Source of the DNA: Rana temporaria
Taxonomy: Eukaryota; Chordata; Amphibia; Anura; Ranidae
DNA: 64,000 nt
Direction of reading: 5' to 3'
Assembly (NCBI RefSeq): GCF_905171775.1
Contig: NC_053489.1
Span: forward strand, 138,710,642-138,774,641
The notes below the pieces were generated by a model. It did not search any database and had not been told where the DNA came from. It worked only from the letters and a program-made list of their open reading frames with translations. Positions 11,619 through 23,581 of this stretch are shown here, in pieces; positions within the stretch are counted from its first letter, which is position 1, and the number at the start of each line of letters is the position of its first letter. A program made the position numbers and the translations under genes.

Positions 11619-12067
11619 TGCCGCGTACACACGGTCGTTTTTTGTGATGAAAAAAAACAACATTTTTAAAAACGTAATTTAAAATGACCGTGTGTGGGGA
11701 AAACGTTGTTTTATGTCTTCTAAAAAACGACAAAAAAAAAAATTTGAACATGCTTCAATTTTTTATGTCGTTTTTCAAGACGTCGTTTTTTGTGTCATAA
11801 AAAATTACCGTGTGTGGGCTAAAACAACATTTAAAACAGCGTTTTTAAACCCGCGCATGCTAGGAAGCAAGTTATGACGCGAGCTTGAATGGAACAGAGT
11901 GCCGCCGTACGTGCTGAATGTAACCGCGCTTTGCTAGAGCATTTTGAAAAAACTATGGTGTATAGGCAACGTCGTTTTTTAAAATGAAGTTTGAAAAACC
12001 TTGTTTTTTTTCATGAGAAAAAACAACGTTTTTTTACAAGACAAAAAACGACCGTGTGTACGCGGCA
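11619..12067. mobile_element. GTACACACGA-type MITE (tgc subfamily)
   Basis: Perfect terminal inverted repeat tgccgcgtacacacg / cgtgtgtacgcggca, with TTA on the left and TAA on the right. The interior is rich in aaaacgac/gtcgtttt. Confidence 0.75.
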
Positions 12068-12424
12068 TAATGCTTCCAGGTCAGTTTTATGTAAGGGCCT
12101 ATTCACCCCTTTGTGTGCAGTAAATCACATTCAATAACACATTTTTTTGTGCACAGAGGCACGTTGTATTGAGAGAGCCCATTTATTCTGTAGTGGGGAG
12201 TCAAGCACCTCAATGGGCAAAAAATGCACCTGCATTGTTTTTCGCAATTAGTATTTAAATCTGTATGTTGTGTTTCACTAAAGAGCAGCTGCATTTATTA
12301 TTACTATATATGTGCAATGGGGCATTAGTCACAATAAATGGCAATGCACATATAACAGAACATTAGCAGTATATGCAACAACACAAAATGTAAAATCCAG
12401 CAGTCAATTTTGGGTTGACATCAG

Positions 12425-12650
12425 AACCAGTGGCAGCTGGTGCTCCAAATTTTTGGGGGTTGCAAACAAACTGAAAAATTCAGAAAAAAAAATCCATCAA
12501 TTGCAGCCTCACTGTGCCCATCAAACACAGCCACTGTGCCATCAAACGCTGCCACTGTGCCCATTAAACACTGCCACTGTGCCCATCAAAAGCAGCCACT
12601 TTGCCCAACAAATGCTGCCACTGTGCCCATTAGAACAAACCACAGATCTT
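12425..12650. repeat. Tandem repeat in a MITE remnant
   Basis: The head ccagtggcagctggtgctcc is a hAT-MITE-like terminus. It is followed by about six units of roughly 21-24 bp built on ccactgtgcccatcaaac. Confidence 0.65.
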
Positions 12651-12863
12651 CTGTGGGTACAATGTAGGCTGCCTCAGATCCTTGTGTCTATTCATGTAAT
12701 CCCAGACAGACTCAATGATTTTTAATACAGATATACAATTAAGACACAAGCCATATTGTAATTTATTGTAAAATTTACCTTTCTTTTTTGATCTGTAGCC
12801 ACTGAAATCTTTTGTAAAATTCAGTGCAATATGGCTCTCGGAGACCTTCTATATATTGTAATC

Positions 12864-13259
12864 CCGCGACATTCCGACAACAAAACCGTGGATTTTTTTT
12901 CAGACTAAATATTGGCTCAAACTTGTCTTGCATACATACGGTCACACAAATGTTGTCGGAAATTCAGAACTCAGTGACGTACAACAACGTACGACGAACC
13001 GAGAAAAATGAAGTTCAATAGTCTCTTCTGCTTGATTCCGAGCATGCGTGGATTTTTGTGCTTTGGAATTGGCTACACACAATTGGAATTTCCGAAAAGA
13101 ACTTTTGTTGTTGGAAAAATTGAGAACAAGCTCTCAAACATTTGTTCTCGGAAAATCCGACAGCAAATGTCCGATGGAGCCTACACACGATCGGATTTTC
13201 TGACAACAAGCTCACATCGAACATTTGTTGTCGGAAATTCCGACCGTGTGAATGCGGCA
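12864..13259. mobile_element. GTACACACGA-type MITE, damaged left end
   Basis: The right end gaccgtgtgaatgcggca and the ttccgacaacaaa interior match the element at 10404. The left end has lost the tacacacga part. Confidence 0.55.
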
Positions 13260-13262
13260 TTA

Positions 13263-14689
13263 GTGTACAGAACATCCCCAGAAAAGTCATTTCCTGCTTG
13301 GCTCACTGTTTTTCCCAGAAGTCTGCATTAAGATGCAATTACGATTTTAGATTTTTGGGTGATAACATCCCAAAGGGTTATTTGCTTCTAAAGGGATGCA
13401 GACATTACAACTTTCCCCTGCAAGTGCATCAGCCAATTGGATTGAACACAGACACTCCCATTTAGAATGCAGACTTCCAAATAGTCCATCTTTCCATAGT
13501 AGAATATACAGCTTTTTCTTAAGAAGAGTAACTGGTAGGGCTTTGCTACAAAGTTTGCCAAAATCCTTGAAATGTACATATATCATTGAGATGGGAATTT
13601 TTTTATTTATTTTTTGCTCTCAACATCAATGGCGTTACCGTTTAAGGCTGTTTGCCTTCTAAAGGGAGTTGTTGGGAGGAGGATTCACGGCTCTAACACA
13701 TTCAGCTGTAAGTGTATATTTCAGCTTGAGCTATTTAGGTCTGTAAACAGCAAGCTTTTTAACAGGGGAGTCAAGGGAGATAAGAACTTCATCTCTTGGC
13801 TATAAATGAAAATATGGAAAATCAGTTTGCAATATTTTCATTTTACCTGACCAAAGGCTGTCATCCTGGTTTCTTAAGTACTAGGTGAGGTAAAAAATAA
13901 ATCATGTGCGTATCAAATGTCTGAACACCTGCTATGTTCATGGTTATTCCAGTGGTTGTGCTAAGCATTCATACTGTGCACTGATTCCTGCAGTGTTAAT
14001 AAAAAAATCCAAGCATGGTTCCCAGGCAGTTTGGCTTTTGAACCCTCTAGACTTTTTTTTTTTCAAGGTACACATTTGTTGCCGACACCTGGGAGTAAAA
14101 CCATTGCATTAGTATTCACCTTTGCTTGCTAGTAAAATGGGAATTAATAAATAGTATAATAGGCCCTGTTCATTCTCCCCGTGAAGGAATACATTCTTAG
14201 CAGTGATAGTTGTTTGTTTCAGATGAACTATTTTTATGGTATCCCCCAACCGCATAAGAGAAGGTCTACTGAAAAAATAATGATCTTTTATTAATAGATG
14301 AGATACATTTAGCTTCCCCTTGACTTTCTGCATGCAGTGGTTTTAATATAGCACATTCCAGAAGTAAGTGTCTTTTAAAGCACATTGAAAGGCCGGTTGG
14401 GTCCAACAGCCCTACATTTAATTAGCACTGGTTGCTGTAAAACATATGAATTATTTGAATCTAGTATGCATAAATCTGACAACTCTAATGATTCAGCTTT
14501 TAATTGAGTCCTTGGCTCATAAAATACTTTGCCAGCACAGAAGCTACTAAACACAATATAGATTATAGATATAGGCTGGGTTTTAATAATACGCTTCTAG
14601 AAATACGTCTTTCTGACCACTTATTGATCACAGATTTTTGTGGCTACACACTTCAGTGTACTTGGTAATAAAAAAAAGTAATGAATAAA
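13263..14689. other. No gene seen
   Basis: Apparently unique AT-rich sequence. Short open frames exist but show no recognisable domains. Confidence 0.4.
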
Positions 14690-15088
14690 GGGAGCTGCGG
14701 TGGCTCAACGCGATTGGCACTGCGCTGACAAGCCATTCACCTCTGCAGCTAGGGGTTCGGATCCCGGTCTCGGTTGCATGTGAATTGAGTTTGGTGGTCT
14801 CAGCCCGGCTCCCGGTGGATGTGCTATGCGAGTTAAGCCTGCGCTTAGTACGCCCACCCCCCTCGGTCTCTAAAAAGAGAGGCGAAGGACTAACGGGGCT
14901 GGTTGAGCGGGCTAGATCCTCTCACTCCCTTTGTCCCTCTGCCCCGTTGGCCTTCAAAGCGGAGCAGGTAGGGCGTGCTGTGTGGGAGGACCCCCTCACA
15001 CACCCGCCATTGCCACCCGGGGCATGGAGAAAGGTGGCAGATTGCCTCTGGGGGAGGCCTGCCTACTCCCAACTCCTGCAGTGCGGCT
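14690..15088 (+). repeat. tRNA-derived SINE, copy 2
   Basis: Homologous to 724-1210 without that copy's extra 70 bp. A-box-like tggctcaacgcg and B-box ggttcggatcc are both kept. Both SINEs are in the same orientation. Confidence 0.7.
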
Positions 15089-15206
15089 TAGATGATCCAA
15101 GAGGATCAGGTCATTAAGGCTCAGGCGGTTCTCACTTTTACGCTTCTTTGTGTGTAGTTTTTGCCATATAGAAACACAATTCATGTTTGAACACCATTCA
15201 AGTTAA

Positions 15207-16212
15207 AGGAGTTGTAAATGAATTTTTTTTTCACCTTAATGCAATCTATGCATTAAGGTGAAAAAACATCGCATAACGCCACCCCCCCGAGCCCCCGTTA
15301 TACTAACCTGACCCCTCGAAAGTCCCGCGCGGTCCCGAGATCCTCTTCGCCGCTCAGCCTGGCCGCTGATTGGCTAGAGCGGATGGGATTGAGAGCAGCG
15401 CAGCCATTGACTGGTGCTGCTGTCAATCACATCCAGTGACGCGGCGCGCCAAGGGGCGGGGCCAAGTGATACAGTGAGCGGCTATGGCCACTCGCTGTAT
15501 CACGGGAGCGCGCCCGAAATTAGTGACCACCATGCAAGCTCTCGCATGACTGTGGTTGTCACGATCAGGCTTAGAGGCCAAAAGCTATAGCAGTGGCAGG
15601 ACAGGTGTACAGACAGTCATTTCTGGCAGATGACATTGGTCACCTGAGGTGCGGAGTCTAAGCGCTAACCGGTGTTCACCAGAGCTCCAGATGGTGGAGA
15701 TGGATTTTGCTGCGTGTTAGCACCAGGTCGCAGTCCTCAGGATCGCCCCACCAGGAGGTGAGCAAGCCGGGGTACAATAGCAGATAAGCAGATAAGGATG
15801 AAACAGCAGCGTGGTCAATAAAACAACCCAATGGATCAATCACGAGTGGCTGCAGGTTGAGATCAAGCAGAAGAGTAGTCAAAGGACAGGCCAAGGGTCA
15901 AACACAGGGGGTTGCAGATTGGGATCAGGCAGTAGAGTAGTCCAGGAACAGGCCGAGGGTCAAACACGGGTGGTTGCAGATTGGAATCAGGCAGTAGAGT
16001 AGTTCAGGAACAGGCCAAGGGTCAAACACGGTGGTTGCAGGTACAAATGGCAGCAGAGCGGACAAAACGCAAGGCACTGGCTGGGAAGGCACAATAACCT
16101 GGCAATGGGGAAGTTCATGGGAGGAGCCACCAAAAGACGTGGATGGGGGCCACTCTGTGCAAAACGAACTGCACAGTGGAGGTAAGTATGACATTTTTCC
16201 TGTACAAACGCT
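15207..16212. mobile_element. piggyBac-like MITE (TTAA) with internal insertion
   Basis: Flanked by TTAA (15203-15206, 16213-16216). The head has the hairpin caccttaatgca / tgcattaaggtg, also present at 36556. The last 80 bp (ccactctgtgcaaaacgaactgc) match 36945 onward. Between them lies about 500 bp of foreign sequence with a 62-bp tandem repeat. Confidence 0.6.
15834..16040 (+). repeat. 62-bp tandem repeat
   Basis: About three units with the core ggtcaaacacgggtggttgcag, followed by attggaatcaggcagtag and ending in acaggccaag. The first unit is the most diverged. Confidence 0.8.
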
Positions 16213-16274
16213 TTAAGGAGCCTGTTTTTCTTCATTTTTGTAACTGTATTAATATGATGCAGTTTTTATGTTAA

Positions 16275-16691
16275 AGTGATTGTAAACCGCTGCAGTAAAA
16301 AAAACAAAAAACATTCCCCTGTAAGACAATTGCATAATGTGCTAGTATGCATCGCATTATGAAATACATTATGAAATACCTTAGAACGGTGCGCTGTCAC
16401 CACTGACAGGGTTCCCAACTTCACTCGGTCTACCTTCCAGGTTCGCAGACTCCGGCTGTGTATGTGGCCAGAGCCGTGGTGACAATACTTCCACACATGC
16501 ACACGGGAGCCCTTGATTCTGGCACGAATGCCAAACCTTCAGAGCGCATGCGCCGTGACGTCACCGGCTGCATTCAGGGTGAATATCTTCTAACTGGTGC
16601 ACATTTAGAAGATATTCATTTTACCTAAAGGTAAGCCTTTTTTATAGGTTTACCTGTAGGTAAAAATCACAAAGCAGACTTTGCTAACGCT
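16275..16691. mobile_element. piggyBac-like MITE (TTAA)
   Basis: TTAA on both sides; ends agtgattgtaaacc and taacgct. The interior motif cacacgggagccct and the hairpin atcttctaa...ttagaagat also occur in the 22340-22700 and 60557-60997 elements. Confidence 0.6.
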
Positions 16692-16893
16692 TTAACAAAG
16701 GTTGAACAGGGCCATTGAAGTCCATGGTGAACACAGAAAAACAAACATCAGGCTGTCTTGTGTCATTCTCATGAACGTTTCTCCTCCACATGACAAAATA
16801 CACAAAGCTACTACAAGAAAAAATGTCCCTGGTATGTTTGGTTTAAAATATTACCTAGGATTACATTTTATATACCTTTGTGGAGTTGTAATA

Positions 16894-16982
16894 CAGTGTT
16901 TCCCCAAAAATAAGCCTGGGTCTTATATTCATTTTGGCAACAAAAGACACAGTAGGGCTTATTTTCGGGGTAGGTCTTACGA
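16894..16982. mobile_element. Short hAT-like MITE
   Basis: Starts cagtgtttccccaaaaataagcc. A partner ggcttattttcgggg lies near 16955-16969, forming a fold-back of a type common in vertebrate genomes. Confidence 0.5.
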
Positions 16983-17280
16983 TGTAATGTGCTGTCTTCT
17001 CTACTCCTCTCTCTTCCTGCCTGACAGGAATCCCCATCAGCATACCAAGACATTTTTGACAATGTCATGCTCCCAATTTTGTGGGAACAGTTTGGGGATG
17101 GCCCCTACCTGCTCCAAAATGACTGCACACCAGTGCACAAAGGTTAACATGGTTAAATACAGTCTAAGCCTACTTGCAGTACATGCTGCACACATATGTA
17201 CACTTACACCTAAAGTATTGTCTTTAAAAAATAAAACAAAATATTGGAAAAGAGCTAAAACTTTACTAAGGCAACCTTAA

Positions 17281-17818
17281 ATAGGAAGTAAACCCTGCTG
17301 GGCTTTACTTCCTCTTTATTCCCCTGCACTTTATTCCCCTGCACTTATAGCCCATTATGCTGCACTTACCTGCAGATGAAGCCCGCAATGTCCCAGAAGT
17401 TCCCTGCTGGTGGGCGTGTCCTTCCTCACCACTCTTCCTTCTGGGCTCTGTGACTAAGCATTGTGTAACAATGTGAAACGCGTCAGCTGTATTATCCCAC
17501 CGTTTGCTGTTTCTCTGTTTGTGCAGTGTTTTTTTTACTGGATTAAAGGCCTTTATTGTTTTTTACATTTATCGGAGTGCGGCTGTCCATACCTTTTTGC
17601 TTCCATTTATCCTTCTGGGCTCTGTGACTGTCCGGAGTCGCGTGACGCATGCGAGTAAGAGCCGTCGGTCACGGAAGGGGCCTTATAAAAACATCACGAT
17701 CTTGCCCTTTCTTTAGTGTGCATGCGCCAATGACGTCGGCGCAAGCGTATATGGTAAATATGGAGATATTTCCAGTACTATAATAAGGCTGACCTGTAGG
17801 TAAAAGTTTACAACCACT
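17281..17818. mobile_element. piggyBac-like MITE (TTAA) with insertion
   Basis: TTAA at 17277-17280 and 17819-17822; ends ataggaagtaaacc and gtttacaaccact. Inside, a block at about 17450-17610 (tgtgaaacgcgtcagctg to gcttccatttat) looks like a separate repeat inserted between two copies of ccttctgggctctgtgact (17438-17456 and 17611-17629), a likely target duplication. Confidence 0.55.
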
Positions 17819-17850
17819 TTAAAGAAGGCCTTTAATAGTTAGAAACGACT

Positions 17851-18113
17851 TAAGCTGGCCATACATGGATCGAAATGTGGACAGTTCAGCAGGGACCATG
17901 CAAACTTCAATCCATGTATAGGCAGACTGGTTGAACAGAAGTCAATCTATTGATCAATTGTTTATAAGCAGCCTGTCAGGTTTTTCCTGACTGATCAATC
18001 CTCCAGGCTATAGCTGGCGGCATTGATCAGTGTGTTCTGATGGCGGGAAAGGCTCCCCAATGTCAGAAGATAATAGCTCAGTGGGAGTGATCTCTGATCC
18101 ACCTTGAATGTTC
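17851..18113. other. MITE fragment
   Basis: Starts ttaagctggccatacatgg, a terminus-like sequence. It contains tgatcaat/attgatca inverted words. No right terminus was recognised. Confidence 0.35.
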
Positions 18114-18121
18114 GTATGGAG

Positions 18122-18280
18122 CAGGGATAAGCAATTAGCGGACCTCCAGCTGCTGCAAAACTACAAGTCCCATCATGCCTCTGTCTCTGGGTATCATGCT
18201 TGTGGCTGTCAGAGTCTTGCAATGGCTCATGGGATTTGTAGTTCTGCAACAGCTGAAGGTCCGCTAATTGCATATCCCTG
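18122..18280. mobile_element. hAT-like MITE, 8-bp duplication
   Basis: A 159-bp hairpin: cagggataagcaattagcgg at the left and ccgctaattgcatatccctg at the right. The flanks gtatggag / ttatagag are an 8-bp duplication with two mismatches. Confidence 0.8.
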
Positions 18281-18344
18281 TTATAGAGGAACTATCTCCT
18301 CTTTTTTGCAGTTCAAATAGCCAGAAGCAACCAGCAACCCTTGA

Positions 18345-18680
18345 GTCAATAAATGCTAAGTGGGGGGACAAGAGGGAACATTGGAGCTAGATGGGGAAAG
18401 GGGTAATCACTAGTGCTAAGTATGGCAAGGAAAGGGAGACATTGGTGATAATTGTGGGGAGAAGAGGGCATTGGTGCTCAGTGGCAGAACATTGATGCCA
18501 AGTGGGGAGAGAGGGGGCATTAGTGCTCAGTAGAGGACATTTGATAACTGGGAGGGGGGCATTGGTGCTAAGTGGGGGGAGATGGGCATAGGTGCTCAGT
18601 GAGGAAAGGGGGGCATTGGCCCTCTGTGGAGGAAAAAGGACTCAGTACTCTGCAGAGGGACAATGGGGGATGCACCACTG
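18345..18680 (+). repeat. G-rich imperfect tandem repeat
   Basis: Irregular repetition of ggtgctaagtggggg / gtgctcagt with gggcattgg; probably a decayed minisatellite. No coding signal. Confidence 0.5.
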
Positions 18681-18780
18681 CCTCAGCCCTATTACTTATT
18701 TTGAAGCAGAATGTTGTCATACCTGTATGAAGTCCTCCCACCATCCAGGCATAAAAGGCCATCGGCGCCTTGCTTAGTGC

Positions 18781-19540
18781 CATTTTATTGTTGTTTTCAT
18801 TTGAATCTCATTAAAACTACTTTACGACTTCCGCTGCTCTGGAGACCAGGAGATGTGTGGGGATTATTGCAGCGATTGACTAAATACTGAAAGCAAATTT
18901 GTTTTCATTAGATGAAAGTAAACGTCAGTCTGCTAATTATAATATGGAAATGACTTTGGCTTTCCGTTTTCTGGCAAATGATATCACCCCACAGGTGGTG
19001 GAGATGACTGTACGAGAACATACTTAAAGTGTGTTGGTATACTGCCTATTGATAGATCTCCCTGGTGAGCACTAATACAGCAATACTGATGTCTTTTATT
19101 GAAAACCCTTCATGTCTAAATGCTGTCACAATATTAGACACTGTATATGCATCAGCAGATGGATTGCATTGCAGAAGACAGTTTTCCACAAGAAATTATT
19201 GACTTTAATATAAGTCATATATTCAGGAATGTTTCTATTCTCACACTGTTAGCAGTTTGGATGCACATATGCATATGAATATAGTATGAAAAAGCTCAGT
19301 GTTATCTATTATTCCATAGCATGAGCTGGATAATCAGTAAGCCTGAAAGACTTCAATGGTCACCTACCTGTATCTTTAATACATTAATTGATGTTTCATT
19401 TCTCTATCAGGTGCCCAGTACAGTATTCTGATGTCAATAGGTACCAGGGGCATTGTTAGGCTTGGTGTCCCAGGTCTTCTACTGAGTGCCCAAGGACTTC
19501 TTTGCAGTTATTGCTGTTGTTACTCCAAAAATAGTCACCT
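18781..19540. other. No gene seen
   Basis: AT-rich sequence without a recognisable element. A hAT-like terminus cagtgttttt begins at 19543, just before the Tc1 copy. Confidence 0.4.
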
Positions 19541-19619
19541 AGACCAGTGTTTTTTTACCCTTTTTCCGTCAAGGTACACTATAGAATTGCGCACGGTCCT
19601 GGGGCACACCAGTCTGAGA

Positions 19620-20640
19620 AGTTAAAAAGGAGGGTTAGGTTACAAAAAAATATCCCAAGCTCTGAACGTCTCATGGAGCGCTGTTCAATCCAGCATGGTT
19701 TCAAAACAAAAAAGTATGGCACAACTGCAAACCTACCAAGACATGGCCGTCCACCTAAACTGACAGGCCAGGCAAGAAGACAAGAAGAGCATTAATCAGA
19801 GAAACAGCAGAGAGACCCATGGTAACTCTGGAGGAGCTGCGGAGATCCACAGCTCAGGTGGGAGAATCTGTCCACAGGACAACTATTAGTCGTGCACTCC
19901 ACAAATCTGGCCTTTATGGAAGAGTGGCAAGAAGAAAGCCATTGTTGAAAGAAAGAAAGCCATAAGAAGTATTGTTTGCAGTTTGTGAGAAGCAAAGTGG
20001 GAGACAGAGCAAACATGTGGAAGAAGGTGCTCTGGTCAGATGTGACCAAAATTGAACTTTATAACCTAAAAGCAAAATGGTATGTGTGGTGGAAAACTTA
20101 CACTGCACATCACTCTGAACACCGTGGTGGTGGTAGCATGATGTTGCGGGATGCTTTTCTCTGCAGGCACAGGGAAGCTGGTCAGAGTTGATGGGAAGAT
20201 GGATAGAGCCAAATACAGGGCAATCTTAGAAGAAAACTTGTTAGCGTGTGCAAAAGACTTGAGACTGGGGTGGAGGTTCACCTTCTTGGAGGACAACGAC
20301 CCTAAACATACAGCCAGAGCTACAATGGAATGGTTTATCAAATGTATTATATTAATGCGATAGAATGGCCCAGTCAAAGTCCAGACCTAAATCCAAATGA
20401 GAATCTGTGGCAAGACTTGAAAATTGCTGTTAACAGATGCTCTCCATCCAATCTGACAGAGCTTGAGCTATTTTGCAAAGAAGAATGGACAAAAATGTCA
20501 CTCTCTAGATGTGTAAAGCTGGTAGAGACATCCCCAAAAAGAAGTGCATTAAAAGGGGGTTCTACAAAGTATTGACTCAGGGGGGCTTAATACAAATGCA
20601 CTCCACACTTTTTCAGATCTTTATTTGTAAACTAAAATTG
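19620..20640 (+). pseudogene. Broken Tc1-like transposase, copy 1
   Basis: Fragments in several frames match a vertebrate Tc1-like transposase (DDE, cut-and-paste at TA). The N-terminal DNA-binding half includes NLPRHGRPPKLTGQ. The central part runs near 19976-20190. A catalytic-D stretch EDNDPKHTA lies near 20290-20316, and SPDLNPNENLW near 20377-20409 would carry the last catalytic acid. Frameshifts separate these parts and a short deletion-duplication lies near 19945-19975. The tail matches the 3' end of copy 3 (48917 onward). The left inverted terminus is missing. It is non-functional. Confidence 0.88.
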
Positions 20641-20654
20641 GAGTTGGGAAGGTA

Positions 20655-20774
20655 TTTAGCGAATGGATAGACACAATATATTCAGTCCCGTCTGCGGCTG
20701 TCAGAATCAACAAGGTAACTTCTACGTACGTCAATCTGACCAATGGCACTAGACAAGGATGTCCCTGGTCTCTG
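20655..20774 (+). pseudogene. L1-like reverse transcriptase fragment, 5' part
   Basis: Translates to a segment with VRINKV...NLTNGTRQGCPWSL, equivalent to the NG-x-RQGCPLSP block of L1-like reverse transcriptases. It is cut after this block by the insertion at 20775. Confidence 0.8.
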
Positions 20775-21372
20775 AAAAAGTAATATAAATTGCGCTAAAA
20801 ACAACTAATTATGTGATACCAATACAATGATCAGGTGCAATCAATAATAATCAATTAATGATAATAATATATCCACAAGGACAAAAAAGCTATGGCAGTG
20901 ACATAGCATAAACAAAAAATGTGTCACCAACGTACAATGAGTGTGTCACCAACGTATAATAAGTGAAAACAATAAATAAATAATTTATACTTGAGTCCAC
21001 ATAGAAGCAATATCACAGAGAACTGCTCTCCATAATTGTATCCATAAGCGTATAAAATGATACCACCAATGGGTTAAAAAGTCAATTGATCACAGCAGAA
21101 AGCCTTAGAGTGTATGTGGTTAGAAACAACAGCCTTAGATTGTGTGCAGTACAAACAGCTCCACCTCCGCTCCACACAGATCACGATGAGATGTGAAAAA
21201 AAAGGGGGAGAGAGAAAGACACAATAGCATAATATTGTACCAACCAGGTGACCAATAATGCACTAGCTACAGGCTGATACACTCACGAATTCCCCTCTTT
21301 GTTAAAGCCGCTCAGTAACAGCACATGAGATCCTCACTCGGGAACTCCGATAGTCTCGTCACGGCAGGCTCC
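20775..21372. mobile_element. Retroposed insertion with 13-bp duplication
   Basis: About 600 bp flanked by tccctggtctctg on both sides (20762-20774 and 21373-21385), inserted into the L1-like gene. It has AT-rich repeats (gtgtcaccaacgta twice) and no ORF. The left end starts aaaaagtaat. The duplication length points to target-primed insertion. Confidence 0.7.
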
Positions 21373-22335
21373 TCCCTGGTCTCTGCTTATTTTTATCTTG
21401 ATTCTGGAGCCATTTTACAATTTGTACGAGAAAGTACAAATATCCAGGGTATTTCAATTGCCAAGGTGGATCATAAAATTGTAGCCTTTGCGGACAACAT
21501 GTTTTTTTACGTCATTACGTCACCTTAAACTACGTTGCCAAACCTATTACTCGAGTTCAATCGGTATAATACCCTTTCAAATTTTAAAATCAATACTCAC
21601 AAATCTGAATTAATCTTAACATTACGCTGGCCCCTACAAGAGTTCAGGCTCTTCAATCCTCTTTCCCTTGGGCATCTTCTCACCTGACATATCTAGAGGT
21701 CAAATTGACCTCCTCTATTGATAAAATATTCTCAGCTAATTTTCAGCCAATGCTGCGTGCCCTTGTTTCTGACATGGAAAGATAGAACACATGGATGGGT
21801 CGGAAAGCCATTCTCAAAATGAATATTAAGCGGAGGTTACTTTATCTTTTTCAGACTTTGCCAATAGCTGTTCAAACATTTTTCAAAAGTCAGTGTTCAG
21901 TGTCTTTATCAGATTTGTTTGGGCGAAAAGGCATCCATGCCTGTCTCACGCAATTTTGGACATGGCTAAGACCCACGGAGGCATGGTCTTCCTAGACCCT
22001 CTTCCATATTATCAGGCAGTTCAGCTTGCCAGGGTATTAGCATGTTGCAGAGACGAGGGTATCAATCGAACAATTTAATACAGTGATCCCTCTACAATGT
22101 CTGCCATTGCTATGCCTAAGAACTCTTGGAAACCTACGGCATTATCCCTTTATAGAAGCAACCCTCCGAGTAGTCCAACAGACTCACTTTTTCTCCAAGT
22201 CAGACAGGAAGATCACAGGGTTTTACCCAGTATTGGGAAATCCAGCATTCTCCCCTGGCTATACTGATAGCCATTTTAAACACATTTTTGGGCAAGGTAA
22301 ATTTTGTCTCTGCAACTACCTTGTAGACTCCAGGT
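21373..22335 (+). pseudogene. L1-like reverse transcriptase fragment, 3' part
   Basis: Continues the frame: SAYFYLDSGAILQFVRE, then VAFADNMFFYV, where FADN stands for the catalytic F/Y-A-D-D (second D lost). Then GRKAILKMNIKRRLLYLFQTLP and, after a frameshift, GGMVFLDPLPYYQAVQLARV, all characteristic of the L1/Tx1 C-terminal half. Several stops and frame changes make it a fossil. Confidence 0.82.
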
Positions 22336-22339
22336 TGAA

Positions 22340-22705
22340 GACAAGAACTGAATTACAGTCGATGTTTAATTCACCGTTAGACCCATGGCGGCTCCAGCCG
22401 GTCTTCCTTCTGGGTTTGAGGGCTCCGGCTGTATGAGTGGCTGGGGCCGCGATGACATCTCTCCTGCATATGCACACGGGAGCCCTCAGTTCCAGCACAG
22501 TGTTGTGAAGGTCCAGCACGCCATGCAGAACCTTCACAGCACATGCGCCATGACGTTGTGGGCTACATCCAGTGTGAATATCTCCTAAACGCTGCCCGTT
22601 TAGGTGATATTCATTTTACCTAAAGATAAGCCTTATTATAGGCTTACCTGTAGGTAATAATCACTAAGCTGACTTTACTACCCCTATAACAGTACCTTTA
22701 AAGTG
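22340..22705. mobile_element. MITE related to 16275 element
   Basis: Shares gcacacgggagccct, the ttcacagcacatgcgccatgacgt stretch, and the end gcttacctgtaggtaa with 16275-16691 and 60557-60997. The left terminus is not distinct. Confidence 0.45.
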
Positions 22706-22832
22706 TATGTTAAGCCAAAGACTCTTAGTCCAGTGTTAAATAGAGAGAAGGATTCAAACCCCTGTTAGTTGGCTTTTTACTGTCATCCAGGGCTCTATTA
22801 GAGATCTTAATGTCACCAGACATAACTATTAA

Positions 22833-23179
22833 AGCGGGGGTTCACCCAAAATTTTTTTTTAACATTCCATTCATTCCTAATTGATTGACAGGCTTCCGAC
22901 CGGCACATACAGCTTGTCACGATTTGCCCGAAAGAAGCCGGACTGCGAGTCGGTTCTATACGGCGCCTGCGCAACTCGTGACGTGCTGTATGCGCCAGTC
23001 AGAAGCCTCTCAATCAATTAGGAACGCCCAGTCCCGCAGATTATACCCGGAAGCCGCGGTGAACATATATATATAAAACGGTATGTATGGCAAGGAGATA
23101 AAAAAAAACAGCCGATTGTCATTCTAACAACTCGGCTGAATGTAATGTTAAAACTTTTTTTTGGGGGTGAACACCCGCT
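22833..23179. mobile_element. piggyBac-like MITE (TTAA)
   Basis: TTAA on both sides. Inverted termini agcgggggttcaccc / gggtgaacacccgct are nearly perfect. The interior folds around ttcctaattgattga / tcaatcaattagga. Confidence 0.8.
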
Positions 23180-23183
23180 TTAA

Positions 23184-23577
23184 AATACTTTGTTCAGTAT
23201 TTATTTGGCTGAAATGCCATGAGATGTGTAAAATAGAGTTTTCGAGAAACTTTTACAGGAATGATAAAGCTGACAGTTCAATCCATGACAAAGTAATAAA
23301 GCCCTAATAACATATTGATTTTCTGAATTATATTTTCTTGATTGTTGAGAACTTGCGCAGCTTGGTGATGGATTTCGCCCCATTTAAATACATTTTTTCT
23401 TAAAAAAACTGCACAGAATGCTCTTGAGAAAAATTGGTTTGAGTTAAAAGCAAACATTCTATTTTCAATTGATTTATTGCATACTCCCTTGGAGATGATA
23501 GAGAGGTAAAGCAGCTTCCTTCTTGCTGGATTGTAATTTCATTTGAACTGAATTAAGGGTATACAACAGTTAAAATA
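23184..23577. other. No gene seen
   Basis: AT-rich spacer without a recognisable element. Confidence 0.4.
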
Positions 23578-23581
23578 TTAA

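Noticed and set aside
12440..12667. Repeat-rich frame with CPSNTATVP-like units
   Set aside because: Translation of a short tandem repeat in a MITE remnant.
16702..17280. 192-codon plus-strand frame at 16.7-17.3 kb
   Set aside because: It crosses a recognisable MITE end (16894) and has no domain features; chance open frame.
22316..22537. Open frames around 22.3-22.6 kb as a host exon
   Set aside because: The stretch recurs as part of the MITE family at 16275 and 60557.
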